Source: a virus. From it: a stretch of DNA of 43,371 nt. Positions 1 through 7,660 of this stretch are shown here, piece by piece (within the stretch, counting starts at the first letter, position 1; each line of letters opens with the position of its first letter). The position numbers were made by a program, and so were the translations under genes. The notes under the pieces were generated by a model that saw only the letters and a list, made by a program, of their open reading frames with translations, made no database searches and had not been told where the DNA came from. The DNA is taken from IMG/VR virus record IMGVR_UViG_3300012008_000012, positions 1 to 43,371 of that record. One strand, written 5' to 3'.

Positions 1-393
1 GGCCTGAAGTGGGCGGAGAAGCTCGCCGCTGCCGACGAGCGTGCGATGGCGCGCTCGCTGAAAACGCGAGAGCAGCGCGTCGCGGATGTGCTGAAGCTCA
101 CGGACGGCCTGGTCGACCACTTCACGTCCGAGGCGGCTTCGCCGGCCAAGCTGGAGGCGGCGACGTTCCTCGACGTGGAGCGGATGGTGAAGCTGAGCGA
201 GCTGCTGATCGGGAAGGCGACGGACCGGATTTCGATTCCGGAGACGACGGCGCTTCTGCAGCAGGGGTTCGCGCTTGTGCTGCGGGTGGCGCTTATGGAC
301 GCTCCGGTGGCGGAGCGGGTGTTGGCGGCGCAGGCGGGGATCCGCGAGCTCGTGGCTGGCATCGACAACGACGAAGGAGGCGAGACGACGTGA
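1..393 (+). CDS. Small terminase subunit-like protein, C-terminal part
   Basis: This is the continuation of the frame that starts at 43141; joined across the window ends it gives about 174 residues. The N-terminal half carries a helix-turn-helix. This part is helical and ends at TGA 391-393. Small terminase subunits recognise the packaging site and feed DNA to the large terminase, whose gene lies 2.6 kb downstream. The assignment rests on the helix-turn-helix, the size and the position before the packaging and head block, not on a diagnostic motif. Codon 1 reads Gly here and Ser in the right-hand copy because of the single base difference at position 1. Confidence 0.65.
   Translation, partial: GLKWAEKLAAADERAMARSLKTREQRVADVLKLTDGLVDHFTSEAASPAKLEAATFLDVERMVKLSELLIGKATDRISIPETTALLQQGFALVLRVALMDAPVAERVLAAQAGIRELVAGIDNDEGGETT
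2..99 (+). repeat. Left copy of 98-base terminal direct repeat
   Basis: These 98 bases are identical to 43274-43371, read base by base; base 1 (g) differs from its counterpart at 43273 (a). The repeat lies inside one reading frame that continues across the join. It is best read as the overlap of a circular assembly rather than a biological terminus, although a short terminal redundancy cannot be excluded. Confidence 0.9.
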
Positions 394-596
394 CGCTCTT
401 CGATCGCTTTATCGACCGAGGCGGGTTCCCGCGTGCCGGGCTAGCGAACGGAGTGCGCATGGCCGACTCGTTCCGTCCGAAGAAGGTCTGGTACCAGCGA
501 CGGTTTCTGATCGTCTGCGCGAACTGCGACTCACGCTTCGAGACGCACTGCCAGATCCATCTCGCCTACCACTGCCCCGGGAAGTGCGACCGGTGA
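390..596 (+). CDS. Small zinc-ribbon protein (68 aa)
   Basis: GTG at 390 overlaps the small-terminase stop, and a strong Shine-Dalgarno (AAGGAGG, 374-380) sits 9 bases upstream, which decides this start over the internal ATG at 459. The C-terminal half has a CxxC followed by further His and Cys residues (CANC, HCQIH, HCPGKC), a likely zinc-binding knuckle. Its role is unknown. It is one of about ten tiny Cys-pair proteins in this genome. Confidence 0.6.
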   Translation: MTLFDRFIDRGGFPRAGLANGVRMADSFRPKKVWYQRRFLIVCANCDSRFETHCQIHLAYHCPGKCDR

Positions 597-1316
597 CCTT
601 GCACGCCTCCGAGATCCTGGCCGGCCTCCCTCCCGTCCTGACCGGCCGCCTCGAGTTCTGCGCGTGCGGCCACGTCCCGGGCGATCACGTTGCAGGCCGC
701 GGCTGCCAGCACGTCAACAAACCGTCCAAACGCTTCTCGGCGAGCGCGCGCTGCCACTGCTCGCGCTTCGCCGTCCACCCCGAGCTCGCGGACGCGGAGG
801 TGTTCCTGACGAAGCAGATGAACCACGTCGTGCGCAAGCAGGGGCTCTCGCTCGAACAGGTTGAGCGCGACGAGCTTCTGCAGGTGATGCGGATCTCGCT
901 ATGGCGTGCGTCGGCCAAGTTCGACTCGCGCTCGCACATCCGCTTCGGCAGCTTCGCGAGCTACGAGCTGTACCAGGACGCGATCGACGAGATGCGCCAC
1001 TCGCGGATGTTCGGCCGACAAGGCCAGTACCGTTTGCAGCCACTTGTCGCACACGACGAAGACGACTCCTGGTTCATCGACCCCGTCGACCCACTCGAAA
1101 ACGACGAGACCCCTGCGGCGCGACTTCGAGCGGATCGACTGGACCGCACTATCCCCGAGCTCGTTGTCGACCCTCCGGACCCTTGGGACATTGATGCTCG
1201 ATGGGCATTCACAGACCGAGATCGCGAAGCGCTCCGGACTGTCGTCGTCGGTGGTCGCGGCTCGCGTGAAGGCACTGCGCATAGAGCTCGCGGCACAGCT
1301 TGGGCTGACGGTCTAA
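593..1316 (+). CDS. Zinc-ribbon/sigma-70-like transcription factor with apparent +1 frameshift
   Basis: GTG 593 overlaps the previous stop. Residues 20-60 form a Cys/His zinc-binding module (CACGH...H...C...CHC). Residues 70-145 resemble sigma region 2, with a FDSRSHIRFGSFASYEL stretch. Frame 2 then loses sense near residue 173. From about 1113 frame 3 encodes a clear region-4-like helix-turn-helix (LDGHSQTEIAKRSGLSSSVV) ending at TAA 1314-1316. Joining the frames at the CCCC run 1110-1113 gives about 240 residues. Without the shift, frame 2 runs to TGA 1346-1348 with a meaningless tail. Sigma-like RinA/ArpU-type proteins upstream of terminase genes activate late transcription in other phages, and I infer the same job here. 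The shift may be programmed, a mutation or an assembly error. Confidence 0.65.
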
Positions 1317-1344
1317 CCGCTCTCATCTCAACCAAGGAGGCCGC

Positions 1345-1929
1345 ATGAGCACCACGCCGGTTAAACGACGCACGTTCTCACCCGAGTTCGCGGGCAAGGT
1401 GACCGTCGACCGCACAAGCCTGCAGATGAGCGACACGCTCGCTTTCGACGAGTGGTTGCAGCTTGGCCGGCAGTTGACCGAGGTTGGCGACTCGATGGCG
1501 TGGTGGGTCGGCGACTGGATCGAGCAGGGCACCGTCGCCTACGGCGCCAAGTACGAGGCTGGGCTCGCGGTGATGGGGCTCGCGGAGTCGACGCTGAAAA
1601 GCTACGCCTACCTGTCGCGGCGGTTTACGACGTTCCGACGTCGGAACCTTTCGTGGGGACATCACGAGGTCGTGGCCGCTCTCGTCGAGGCGGAGCAGGA
1701 CGCGTTCCTCGACTCGGCCGAGAAGCACGCGTGGTCGGTTCGCGATCTCCGCGACGCCGTGCGGGACTCGCGCGCGTTGCCCGTCTTCGATGAGACGCGG
1801 ATCACGCTCGAGCAGCTGAAGCTCGTCGTCCCGCACGACACGGCGGAGCGGTGGAAGACCGCTGCCGACCGTGCAGGGCTCGCGTTCCCGGAGTGGTGCG
1901 CGAAGACGCTCGACGCGGCTGCCGCGTGA
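1345..1929 (+). CDS. LmbU-like DNA-binding regulator (194 aa)
   Basis: The start at ATG 1345 has an AAGGAGG Shine-Dalgarno at 1335-1341. The central part (WWVGDWIEQG, YGAKYEAGL, LSWGHHEVVAAL) matches the pattern of LmbU-family regulators, known from actinobacterial antibiotic clusters and also seen in phages. These carry a helix-turn-helix and act as transcription regulators. Lying between the sigma-like gene and the packaging genes, it may tune late expression; that is inference. Confidence 0.6.
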   Translation: MSTTPVKRRTFSPEFAGKVTVDRTSLQMSDTLAFDEWLQLGRQLTEVGDSMAWWVGDWIEQGTVAYGAKYEAGLAVMGLAESTLKSYAYLSRRFTTFRRRNLSWGHHEVVAALVEAEQDAFLDSAEKHAWSVRDLRDAVRDSRALPVFDETRITLEQLKLVVPHDTAERWKTAADRAGLAFPEWCAKTLDAAAA

Positions 1930-2231
1930 ACGTAGATCCAAACCTGTGTGCTGACTGCGGCGTCGACACCGCGCCTTGTTCGGGGAAGCGCGGCTGTCGG
2001 CACAAGGGCCGATGGGAGCACTACATGGTCACGAACGATGTGTGGGCCGAAGCTGGCATGACCACCGGCTACCTCTGCATCGGCTGTCTCGAAGCTCGCC
2101 TCGGCCGCACGCTGGTCGCGGCGGACTTCACGAGAGTGCCGATCAACGAGCCCGGCAATCCTTGGAACACCGCGCGCCTCGATGACCGGCTTGCTGACGT
2201 GCCCCGGACTCCCTGGCCCGCACGAACCTAG
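1926..2231 (+). CDS. Conserved zinc-ribbon protein (101 aa)
   Basis: GTG 1926 overlaps the LmbU-like stop by 4 bases. Two Cys pairs (CADC near residue 8, CIGC near 54) flank a WEHYMV and VWAEAGM core; this layout recurs in small actinobacterial and phage proteins of unknown function. The stop codon TAG (2229-2231) is part of the first copy of the recurring CGAAYCTAG motif. Confidence 0.65.
   Translation: MNVDPNLCADCGVDTAPCSGKRGCRHKGRWEHYMVTNDVWAEAGMTTGYLCIGCLEARLGRTLVAADFTRVPINEPGNPWNTARLDDRLADVPRTPWPART
2222..2231 (+). promoter_or_regulatory. Start-associated motif copy 1 (ACGAACCTAG)
   Basis: Ten bases ending 3 bases before ATG 2235, with no Shine-Dalgarno in front of that gene. It is one of ten copies; see the findings for the promoter interpretation. 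Confidence 0.75.
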
Positions 2232-2234
2232 ACC

Positions 2235-2429
2235 ATGAGCGTCCGTGTCTGTCCGCACCCGGAGAAGCGCTGGTACGCGACGAAGAGCCGCGCGAAGCTC
2301 GCGCTCCGGCGGCAGCACAGCAGCATCGACTCGCGCGACACGATCCACGCGTACCGCTGCCTCTGCGGCGGCTTCCACCTCGGCCACAAGCTCGGGTATC
2401 GCGGCCACAAGCTGCGAGTGGCGGCGTGA
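2235..2429 (+). CDS. Small Cys/His-rich protein (64 aa)
   Basis: ATG 2235 lies 3 bases after motif copy 1, so the transcript may be leaderless. The sequence is basic, with CPHPEK near the N-terminus and YRCLCGGFHLGH in the C-terminal half, which suggests one zinc site. Function unknown. Confidence 0.6.
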   Translation: MSVRVCPHPEKRWYATKSRAKLALRRQHSSIDSRDTIHAYRCLCGGFHLGHKLGYRGHKLRVAA

Positions 2430-2641
2430 TGCCGCGTTGGGCTGTCCTCGCACGCTGCGGCTGCATCGTGCTCGGCTACGACGGCGACGACGTGGACGCG
2501 ATCTGCGACGACATCTGGGACAGCGACATCTTCCTCGATCGTCACGGGATCCTCTGCCCGCTGCACGGTCGCGCGCTCCCGACCGCGACGGTGCGTCTCG
2601 GCTCCGGCGCGTGCATCGTTCCCGTGGGCTACGACCGGTGA
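2426..2641 (+). CDS. Hypothetical protein (71 aa)
   Basis: GTG 2426 is directly followed by ATG, and the gene overlaps its upstream neighbour by 4 bases. It has an acidic middle (DGDDVDAICDDIWDSD) and scattered Cys residues. No family recognised. Confidence 0.55.
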   Translation: MMPRWAVLARCGCIVLGYDGDDVDAICDDIWDSDIFLDRHGILCPLHGRALPTATVRLGSGACIVPVGYDR

Positions 2642-2847
2642 GCGCGACCATGACGGCAGCCGAGACGCACGCCAAGGCGCTCCTCCGCAGCGAAGAGCTG
2701 TCCGCGTGGCACGAGTACCTCACAGCGACCCGGCATCAGCCGGAGGCCCGCTACGACGAGGTCGAGCCGTGGGCGTGGGCGCGACTGCGCGCGAGGTTGC
2801 GTGCGGTGACGGCGCGCAGGCACCGGCTCGCGAGGACAGCGGCGTGA
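2638..2847 (+). CDS. Hypothetical basic protein (69 aa)
   Basis: GTG 2638 overlaps the previous stop by 4 bases. The N-terminus is helical and the C-terminus Arg-rich. It belongs to the chain of coupled small genes leading into the large terminase. No family recognised. Confidence 0.5.
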   Translation: MSATMTAAETHAKALLRSEELSAWHEYLTATRHQPEARYDEVEPWAWARLRARLRAVTARRHRLARTAA

Positions 2848-2981
2848 GCGGCGGCATCGACTTCGCGGCCGACACCGCACTGCCGGACTGGCCGCTCGCC
2901 GAAGAGACCGGCGTCGGCTTCTGCCAGGACGAGACGCTCGCCTTGGGGATCGCCGACCGGCCGATCCTGCGAGACGAGTGA
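2844..2981 (+). CDS. Hypothetical small acidic protein (45 aa)
   Basis: GTG 2844 and TGA 2979-2981 each overlap a neighbouring gene by 4 bases, which supports a real translated unit between its neighbour and the large terminase despite the short length. No motif recognised. Confidence 0.45.
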   Translation: MSGGIDFAADTALPDWPLAEETGVGFCQDETLALGIADRPILRDE

Positions 2982-4810
2982 GCGCGCTCGCGCAGGCCGC
3001 CGGCGCTGCGGCGCGCGAGCTCGAGCTCCAGTTCGCACGCGCAGAGCAGCGCGACATCGAGCTGACCGAAGCCGAACGCTGGGCCCGCGACCCGGTCGGC
3101 TGGATCAACGAGCACGTCTGGATCGCCTCCGTGTTCGGCTCGGACGGGATCCGCGCCCGCGTCCGGCAGGTGCGGATGCGTCTGTTCCCCGGCCAGGTCG
3201 AGACGATCGCGGCCTGGATCGACCTGGCCCACCTCGAAGTGACGGGTGAGCTGCGGTTCCGCAACTTCGACGCCGAGAAGAGCCGGCAGATCGGCGAGAC
3301 GTGGGGCTTCGCCGCGACGATCACCTGGATCATGCACTACCACCGCGGCAGCGTCGGCGGCTGCCTGCACCGCGTCGGCGCCGAGATCGACGACGGCGGC
3401 GAACGCAACACGATCAAGAGCCTGTTCGGGAAGATCCGCTACATCGACCAGCGCCTCGACCGGGCGCGCATCCCCGGCCTCGGCACGCTCCGCTTCTGGC
3501 CCGTCTCGAACCAGGGGCCCGCGAAGATCGAGAACCTCGCGAACGGCGCCGTCGTGTACGGGGAAGGCCAGAAGGACGACCCGTTCCGCGGCATGACCTT
3601 GGACTACTTCTTCGGGGACGAGTTCGCGTTCGTCCAGCACGGCGAGTCCGTGCACGCGGCCGTCGATGACGCGTGCCCGGAGGGGAAGGCATACGTCTCG
3701 ACGGTGCAGGGCGACGACAACGTGCACGCCCGGATCGCGGACGAGCAGCCGGAAGGGTGGACGTATCTGCGGCTGCACTGGTCGGCGCACCCGGTCTACC
3801 AGGTTGGCCTACACACGGCGGCCGCGTTGGAGCGGGACGAGCGCGGCAAGGTCGTCGGTGTCGCCGACCCGGGCGAGGACGGTTGCGCGCTCTGCGCCGG
3901 CGTGCTCGCAGGCCTCGACTGGACGCCGCGCGAGCCCAGGGCGCACCGCTACCCCGGCAAGCTCGCCTCCCCCTGGTACGACGAACGCGTGATCGGCAAG
4001 ACCGACGAGCAGGTCGCGCGCGAGCTCGACATCGACCGCGAAGGCGCCCTCGGCGGCCGCGTGTTCACGGAGTTCCAGACCGAGCGGCATGTCGTCGCAG
4101 CCGGCATCCCCTACGACTCGGCGTTCCCGATCGAGCTCGCCTGGGACTTCGGCCTCGACTGCACGAGCGTCGTCGTGCTGCAGGATGCGCCGCACGAGCT
4201 GCGCGCGATCGCGCTGCTTGAGATGGGCGACCTGTTCGGCACGACCGCGGTGCCGCACCTCGTCGCGGCGGCGCTGCGCGAGCTGCTCGTCGAGTTGGGT
4301 GTGCAGGCGCGGCACACGACGCCGATGTGGACGAAGCAGATGCAGGGGATCGGCGACCCCGCCGGCGACGGTCGCAGCACGCAGACCGGGATCTCCGACA
4401 TTCAGGAGTACGCGAAGCAGGGCTTCTCGATCACGACGCCGCCGAGGCGGCTGACGATGCGTGTGGAGACGTCGATCACGGCGGTGAAGCGGCTGCTGCT
4501 CGGGACGCCGAAGCCGCTGCAGATCTGCGGCGTGAAGGCCGAGGTGCTCGCGCGGCGATTGCGGAACAACACCTGGCCGGTCGACCCGATCACGCAGAAG
4601 CGGAGGAAGGGCGCGACCCGGCCGCTCGATGACATCCACAACCACACCGCACGCGCTCTGGCGTATTTCGTGGTGGCGAAGTTCCCGCCGCCGGTCGAGT
4701 ACGACGCCGACCTCGCGGGCGCGGTGGGCGCGGAGACGGTCGACGACAGCTTCGACCGGCGCAGCCGCCGTGGCGTCAACTCGTCGCTCTCGTACGGGAT
4801 GAAGTTCTAG
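2978..4810 (+). CDS. terL: Terminase large subunit (610 aa)
   Basis: The packaging motor: an ATPase that drives DNA into proheads plus a nuclease that cuts the concatemer. The ATPase half shows a KSRQIGETW element near residues 101-109 in the Walker A position, of the K-x-R-Q-x-G type rather than the textbook GKS/T form. The Walker B acidic pair is at D214-E215. The RNase H-like nuclease half has Asp at about 390 (AWDFGLD), 460 (GDPAGDG) and 551-552 (PLDDIHNH). Full family length. GTG 2978 overlaps the upstream gene by 4 bases. The portal gene follows after 27 bases that contain motif copy 2. Confidence 0.9.
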   Translation: MSALAQAAGAAARELELQFARAEQRDIELTEAERWARDPVGWINEHVWIASVFGSDGIRARVRQVRMRLFPGQVETIAAWIDLAHLEVTGELRFRNFDAEKSRQIGETWGFAATITWIMHYHRGSVGGCLHRVGAEIDDGGERNTIKSLFGKIRYIDQRLDRARIPGLGTLRFWPVSNQGPAKIENLANGAVVYGEGQKDDPFRGMTLDYFFGDEFAFVQHGESVHAAVDDACPEGKAYVSTVQGDDNVHARIADEQPEGWTYLRLHWSAHPVYQVGLHTAAALERDERGKVVGVADPGEDGCALCAGVLAGLDWTPREPRAHRYPGKLASPWYDERVIGKTDEQVARELDIDREGALGGRVFTEFQTERHVVAAGIPYDSAFPIELAWDFGLDCTSVVVLQDAPHELRAIALLEMGDLFGTTAVPHLVAAALRELLVELGVQARHTTPMWTKQMQGIGDPAGDGRSTQTGISDIQEYAKQGFSITTPPRRLTMRVETSITAVKRLLLGTPKPLQICGVKAEVLARRLRNNTWPVDPITQKRRKGATRPLDDIHNHTARALAYFVVAKFPPPVEYDADLAGAVGAETVDDSFDRRSRRGVNSSLSYGMKF

Positions 4811-4824
4811 CCGCTCGCCGTGGG

Positions 4825-4834
4825 ACGAACCTAG
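4825..4834 (+). promoter_or_regulatory. Start-associated motif copy 2 (ACGAACCTAG)
   Basis: It ends 3 bases before the portal GTG at 4838, in the intergenic gap after the large terminase. No Shine-Dalgarno is visible at that start. Confidence 0.75.
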
Positions 4835-4837
4835 ACC

Positions 4838-6229
4838 GTGAAGCTCGGCCCGCTCGATCTGACCCGTCGCCGCTCGCTCGCGGCCGACCCGGCACCGCCC
4901 GGCGGCGAGCTCGGCGTCGACTCCGACCACTGGTTGAACCGCTGGGCCGGCGGCGGACCCGACCCGAACGTCATCCTGACCGGCTCCCAGAAGTTCGCGG
5001 TCTACGACGAGATGGCGCTCTCCGATGCGACCTGCAAGGCGCTGCTGTGGATGATCAAGCTGCCGTTGCAGGGCGCGATCTGGGACGCCGAACCCGCGAG
5101 CGAAGACCCGATCGACCTGCTGATCGCGAACGCTGTCCGTTGGAACTTCGGGCTCGCCGACTACGACGGACAGCTCGATGTGACGTGGCGGCAGACGCTC
5201 GACCAGAAGCTCTTGAAGCTGCGCTACGGGTGCATGTGGGAGGAGATCGTCTGGGGCGACCCCGTCACCTGGACAGACGACGACACGGGCGCGACACGCC
5301 TGATCCGCCCGATCGTCCGGCTCGCACCACGCCTGCCGAAGACGGTGATCGACGTCGAGTACGAGCACGGCAAGGTCGCCAAGATCACCCAGAACCTCGC
5401 GAACGCGAAACCGATCCCGGCGGAGAAGCTCGCCTACTACGTCCTCGATGCGCAGCCGGGCCGCTGGGACGGCACGAGCATCTTGCGTGCCGCGTGGGGC
5501 CCGTTCGAGATGAAGAAGCAGCTGATGATCTCGGCCGGCATCGCCTGGGACCGCTGGTCGGCGGGCTTCCCGGTTGTCCGCTACCCGCTCTCGGGCGGAC
5601 AGGCGGAGGAGCAGAAGGCCGAGGAGATGGGCCGCGCGATCCGCAACCACGAACGCGCCTACCTCGCGTTCGCCGGCCCGAAGCCGACCGACCTCTCACC
5701 CGACGGGTGGGACCTCACGATCGAAGGCGGCCCGCAGCATCTCCCCGACCCGGTGCCGCTGTTGAAGGAGTACTCGTACATGATCCTCCAGGCTGGCCTG
5801 ATGACGTTCATGGCCCTGGGGAACTCGCCGTCGGGGTCGCGTGCGGTCGGACAGATCCAGGACGAGCCGTACTACATGGTCGTCGAGGCGATCGCGACCG
5901 ACCTCGGGTTGGAGGTTCAGCGTGGCCCGTGGCGGCGCTTCGTCGACGTCAACTTCGGCCCCGAGTACGCGACGCCGAACTGCAAGGCGTCGAAGATCCA
6001 GTCGGAGGACGTGAACGCGCTCGCGACGACGATGGCGAGCCTGAAGCTGGCCGGCTTCGACTTCTCCGACAAGGAAACCCAGGACGTGGTGCGTGAACGG
6101 ATGCACCTGCCGGATCTCGCCGACGATTGGGAGGCGACACCGACAGAAGGCTCCGGGCTGCCTGCCGCACCGAAGTTGCCGCCGGCGCTGAAGGTTGACC
6201 CGGCGCAACTGACGCTGCCGACGCCATGA
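4838..6229 (+). CDS. Portal protein, DUF935/Mu gp29-like (463 aa)
   Basis: Forms the dodecameric ring at the head vertex through which DNA passes. Recognised from family-like stretches such as LKLRYGCMWEEIVWGD, the PIPAEKLAYYVLDAQPG segment and the WGPFEMKKQLM helix, and from its place right after the large terminase and before a Mu F-like gene. The C-terminus is Pro-rich. GTG 4838 is chosen because motif copy 2 sits 3 bases upstream and no better start lies nearby. Confidence 0.85.
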   Translation: MKLGPLDLTRRRSLAADPAPPGGELGVDSDHWLNRWAGGGPDPNVILTGSQKFAVYDEMALSDATCKALLWMIKLPLQGAIWDAEPASEDPIDLLIANAVRWNFGLADYDGQLDVTWRQTLDQKLLKLRYGCMWEEIVWGDPVTWTDDDTGATRLIRPIVRLAPRLPKTVIDVEYEHGKVAKITQNLANAKPIPAEKLAYYVLDAQPGRWDGTSILRAAWGPFEMKKQLMISAGIAWDRWSAGFPVVRYPLSGGQAEEQKAEEMGRAIRNHERAYLAFAGPKPTDLSPDGWDLTIEGGPQHLPDPVPLLKEYSYMILQAGLMTFMALGNSPSGSRAVGQIQDEPYYMVVEAIATDLGLEVQRGPWRRFVDVNFGPEYATPNCKASKIQSEDVNALATTMASLKLAGFDFSDKETQDVVRERMHLPDLADDWEATPTEGSGLPAAPKLPPALKVDPAQLTLPTP

Positions 6230-6672
6230 CCTCCAGGACGTTCGGCCCGTACGCGGCGACCGTCGTCGCGATCCACGACGGCGACACGATCGACCTCTCG
6301 CTCGTCCTCGTAAAGATGCGCTCGACCGTGGCGGCTCGAGCCAAGGCGCTCGACGTCGACCTCGGCTTCAACGTGCACCGCACCCCGGACGGTGTCGTGC
6401 TCGAGCGGCAGTCCGTGCGCCTGCTCGGCTGCAACGCGCCCGAGCTCGCGACACCGGCAGGGAAGGCGGCGCTCGCGTACATCGAGACGCTCGTGAAGAT
6501 CGGCGACCTGGTGACGCTCGTCTCGCACGGCTGGGACAAGTACGGAGGCCGCATCGACGGCGTCGTGACGCTCACGGACGGCCGCGATCTCGCGCAGGCG
6601 ATGGTCGCTGCAGGGCAGGCCGCGGCCTGGGACGGCAGCGGCGCGAAGCCCGTCCCGCCACCTGCCCCGTGA
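6226..6672 (+). CDS. Staphylococcal-nuclease-like (SNase/thermonuclease) protein (148 aa)
   Basis: The fold pattern is clear: HDGDT (D18, D20, T21), VRLLG-CNAPE (R65, E73) and YGGRIDG (R109), then GRDLAQAMVAAGQA. R65, E73 and R109 correspond to the catalytic Arg35, Glu43 and Arg87 of staphylococcal nuclease with the same 8-residue Arg-Glu spacing. The usual Ca-binding Asp40 position is Asn70, so activity is uncertain. ATG 6226 overlaps the portal stop by 4 bases, so it is coupled to head genes. I see no obvious signal peptide. It could be packaged, act in DNA processing, or degrade host DNA. Confidence 0.8.
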   Translation: MTSRTFGPYAATVVAIHDGDTIDLSLVLVKMRSTVAARAKALDVDLGFNVHRTPDGVVLERQSVRLLGCNAPELATPAGKAALAYIETLVKIGDLVTLVSHGWDKYGGRIDGVVTLTDGRDLAQAMVAAGQAAAWDGSGAKPVPPPAP

Positions 6673-7448
6673 CCGACCGCCAGATCGACCACGCCCGCAT
6701 CGAGGCTCGCATCGGCCGGCTCCTCACCGCCGCCGAGAAACACATCGACGTCGAGGCGATCGATCATCTCTTGAACACGGCGAAGGATTACCTGGACGCC
6801 GCGATCCGGTCGGAGCAGGCGCGGCTCGCCCGGCTCGTCGCTGCCGGTGACGGCGGCCGCCTCGAGGTGACACCCAGGATGGTCGCGATCCTGCGCGACC
6901 TCCGCAAGCACGGCCGCGCGCACGCACTCAACGAACTCGCGAGCATGGGCTACCCCGTGCGCGCGAACGAGCGCCGCTTCGCGGTACCGGCGCAACCACC
7001 CGGCGAACCTCCGCCGCCGCGGCCGTACCTCGTCGTCGTCTCCGACTCGATCATCGAAGGCCGGCTGCGGGCGCGCCTCGGCGCGTTGACGGTGAAGGTG
7101 CAACTCCAGGCGACCGGCCTCGACCTCTCCACGATGGCCGTGGGTGCGATCGAGAAGGCGCTCATCGACGTCCTCGGCGCGCGGAGCATCGCGGCCGATC
7201 TGGTGAGTCCGTCGTTCATGGCAGGGCTCGGCGACACGTTCGAGAATCACCGCGACCTCGTCGACGGCTGGGAGTATTCCTCGGTGCTCGACGCCGCGAC
7301 GTGCGACCCTTGCGGCGAGCACGACGGCGAGCAGTTCGACTCGTGGGACGCGATCCAGGAAGTGCTCCCCGGAGGGGGGCCAAATCCTGAGTGCGAGGGC
7401 GGCGACCGCTGCCGATGTCGCGCCGTTCCTCGTCCGGCGGGAGGGTAG
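6669..7448 (+). CDS. Mu F-like minor head (head morphogenesis) protein (259 aa)
   Basis: The C-terminal signature VDGWEYSSVLDAATCDPCGEHDG, broken here as WEYSSVLDAATCDPC and EHDGEQF, followed by LPGGGPNPEC and DRCRCRAV, is typical of the Mu F/SPP1 gp7 family. These proteins associate with the portal and help head assembly or DNA ejection. Length fits a compact family member. GTG 6669 overlaps the nuclease gene by 4 bases. Confidence 0.85.
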   Translation: MTDRQIDHARIEARIGRLLTAAEKHIDVEAIDHLLNTAKDYLDAAIRSEQARLARLVAAGDGGRLEVTPRMVAILRDLRKHGRAHALNELASMGYPVRANERRFAVPAQPPGEPPPPRPYLVVVSDSIIEGRLRARLGALTVKVQLQATGLDLSTMAVGAIEKALIDVLGARSIAADLVSPSFMAGLGDTFENHRDLVDGWEYSSVLDAATCDPCGEHDGEQFDSWDAIQEVLPGGGPNPECEGGDRCRCRAVPRPAGG

Positions 7449-7457
7449 AATCAGGGC

Positions 7458-7583
7458 ATGGCTGTAACGCTCGGAGAGATGGAAACGCGGCGGGACTTGC
7501 CGCCGCTGTGCAAGCAGAGCCGCGACCCCCGCACCGGCCTCGTCGTCGAGCGTCTTGAGCGCCTCGTGGATCGGCGGGTGTAG
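7458..7583 (+). CDS. Hypothetical small protein; frame continues past a TAG to 7643
   Basis: ATG 7458 opens a 41-residue frame ending at TAG 7581-7583. The same frame stays open afterwards for 19 codons (beginning ETWVDLDGKKWGRW) to TAG 7641-7643, and this second part looks coding (Trp-rich, GC-rich third positions). The gene may be a 61-residue protein with a readthrough or mutated amber codon, or a short protein with decayed remains. It sits between the Mu F-like and Mu G-like genes. Confidence 0.45.
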   Translation: MAVTLGEMETRRDLPPLCKQSRDPRTGLVVERLERLVDRRV

Positions 7584-7647
7584 GAGACGTGGGTCGACTT
7601 GGATGGCAAGAAGTGGGGCCGCTGGCAGTGGGCAAGCGGGCTCTAGC

Positions 7648-7657
7648 ACGAACCTAG
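7648..7657 (+). promoter_or_regulatory. Start-associated motif copy 3 (ACGAACCTAG)
   Basis: It ends 3 bases before GTG 7661 of the Mu G-like gene, the third and last copy of the ACGAAC variant. Confidence 0.75.
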
Positions 7658-7660
7658 TTC

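Noticed and set aside
593-1348. Unshifted sigma-like frame ending in ATGA overlap with the LmbU-like gene
   Set aside because: The overlap looks attractive, but the tail after residue 173 is featureless while the next frame carries a clear helix-turn-helix; kept only as a possible alternative product.
3809-5650. 613-codon open frame on the minus strand across terminase and portal
   Set aside because: Arg/Leu/Asp/Val-rich mirror of well-supported plus-strand genes; a common effect of high GC.
5949-7649. 566-codon minus-strand frame opposite portal, SNase and Mu F-like genes
   Set aside because: No domain recognisable and fully antisense to recognised proteins.
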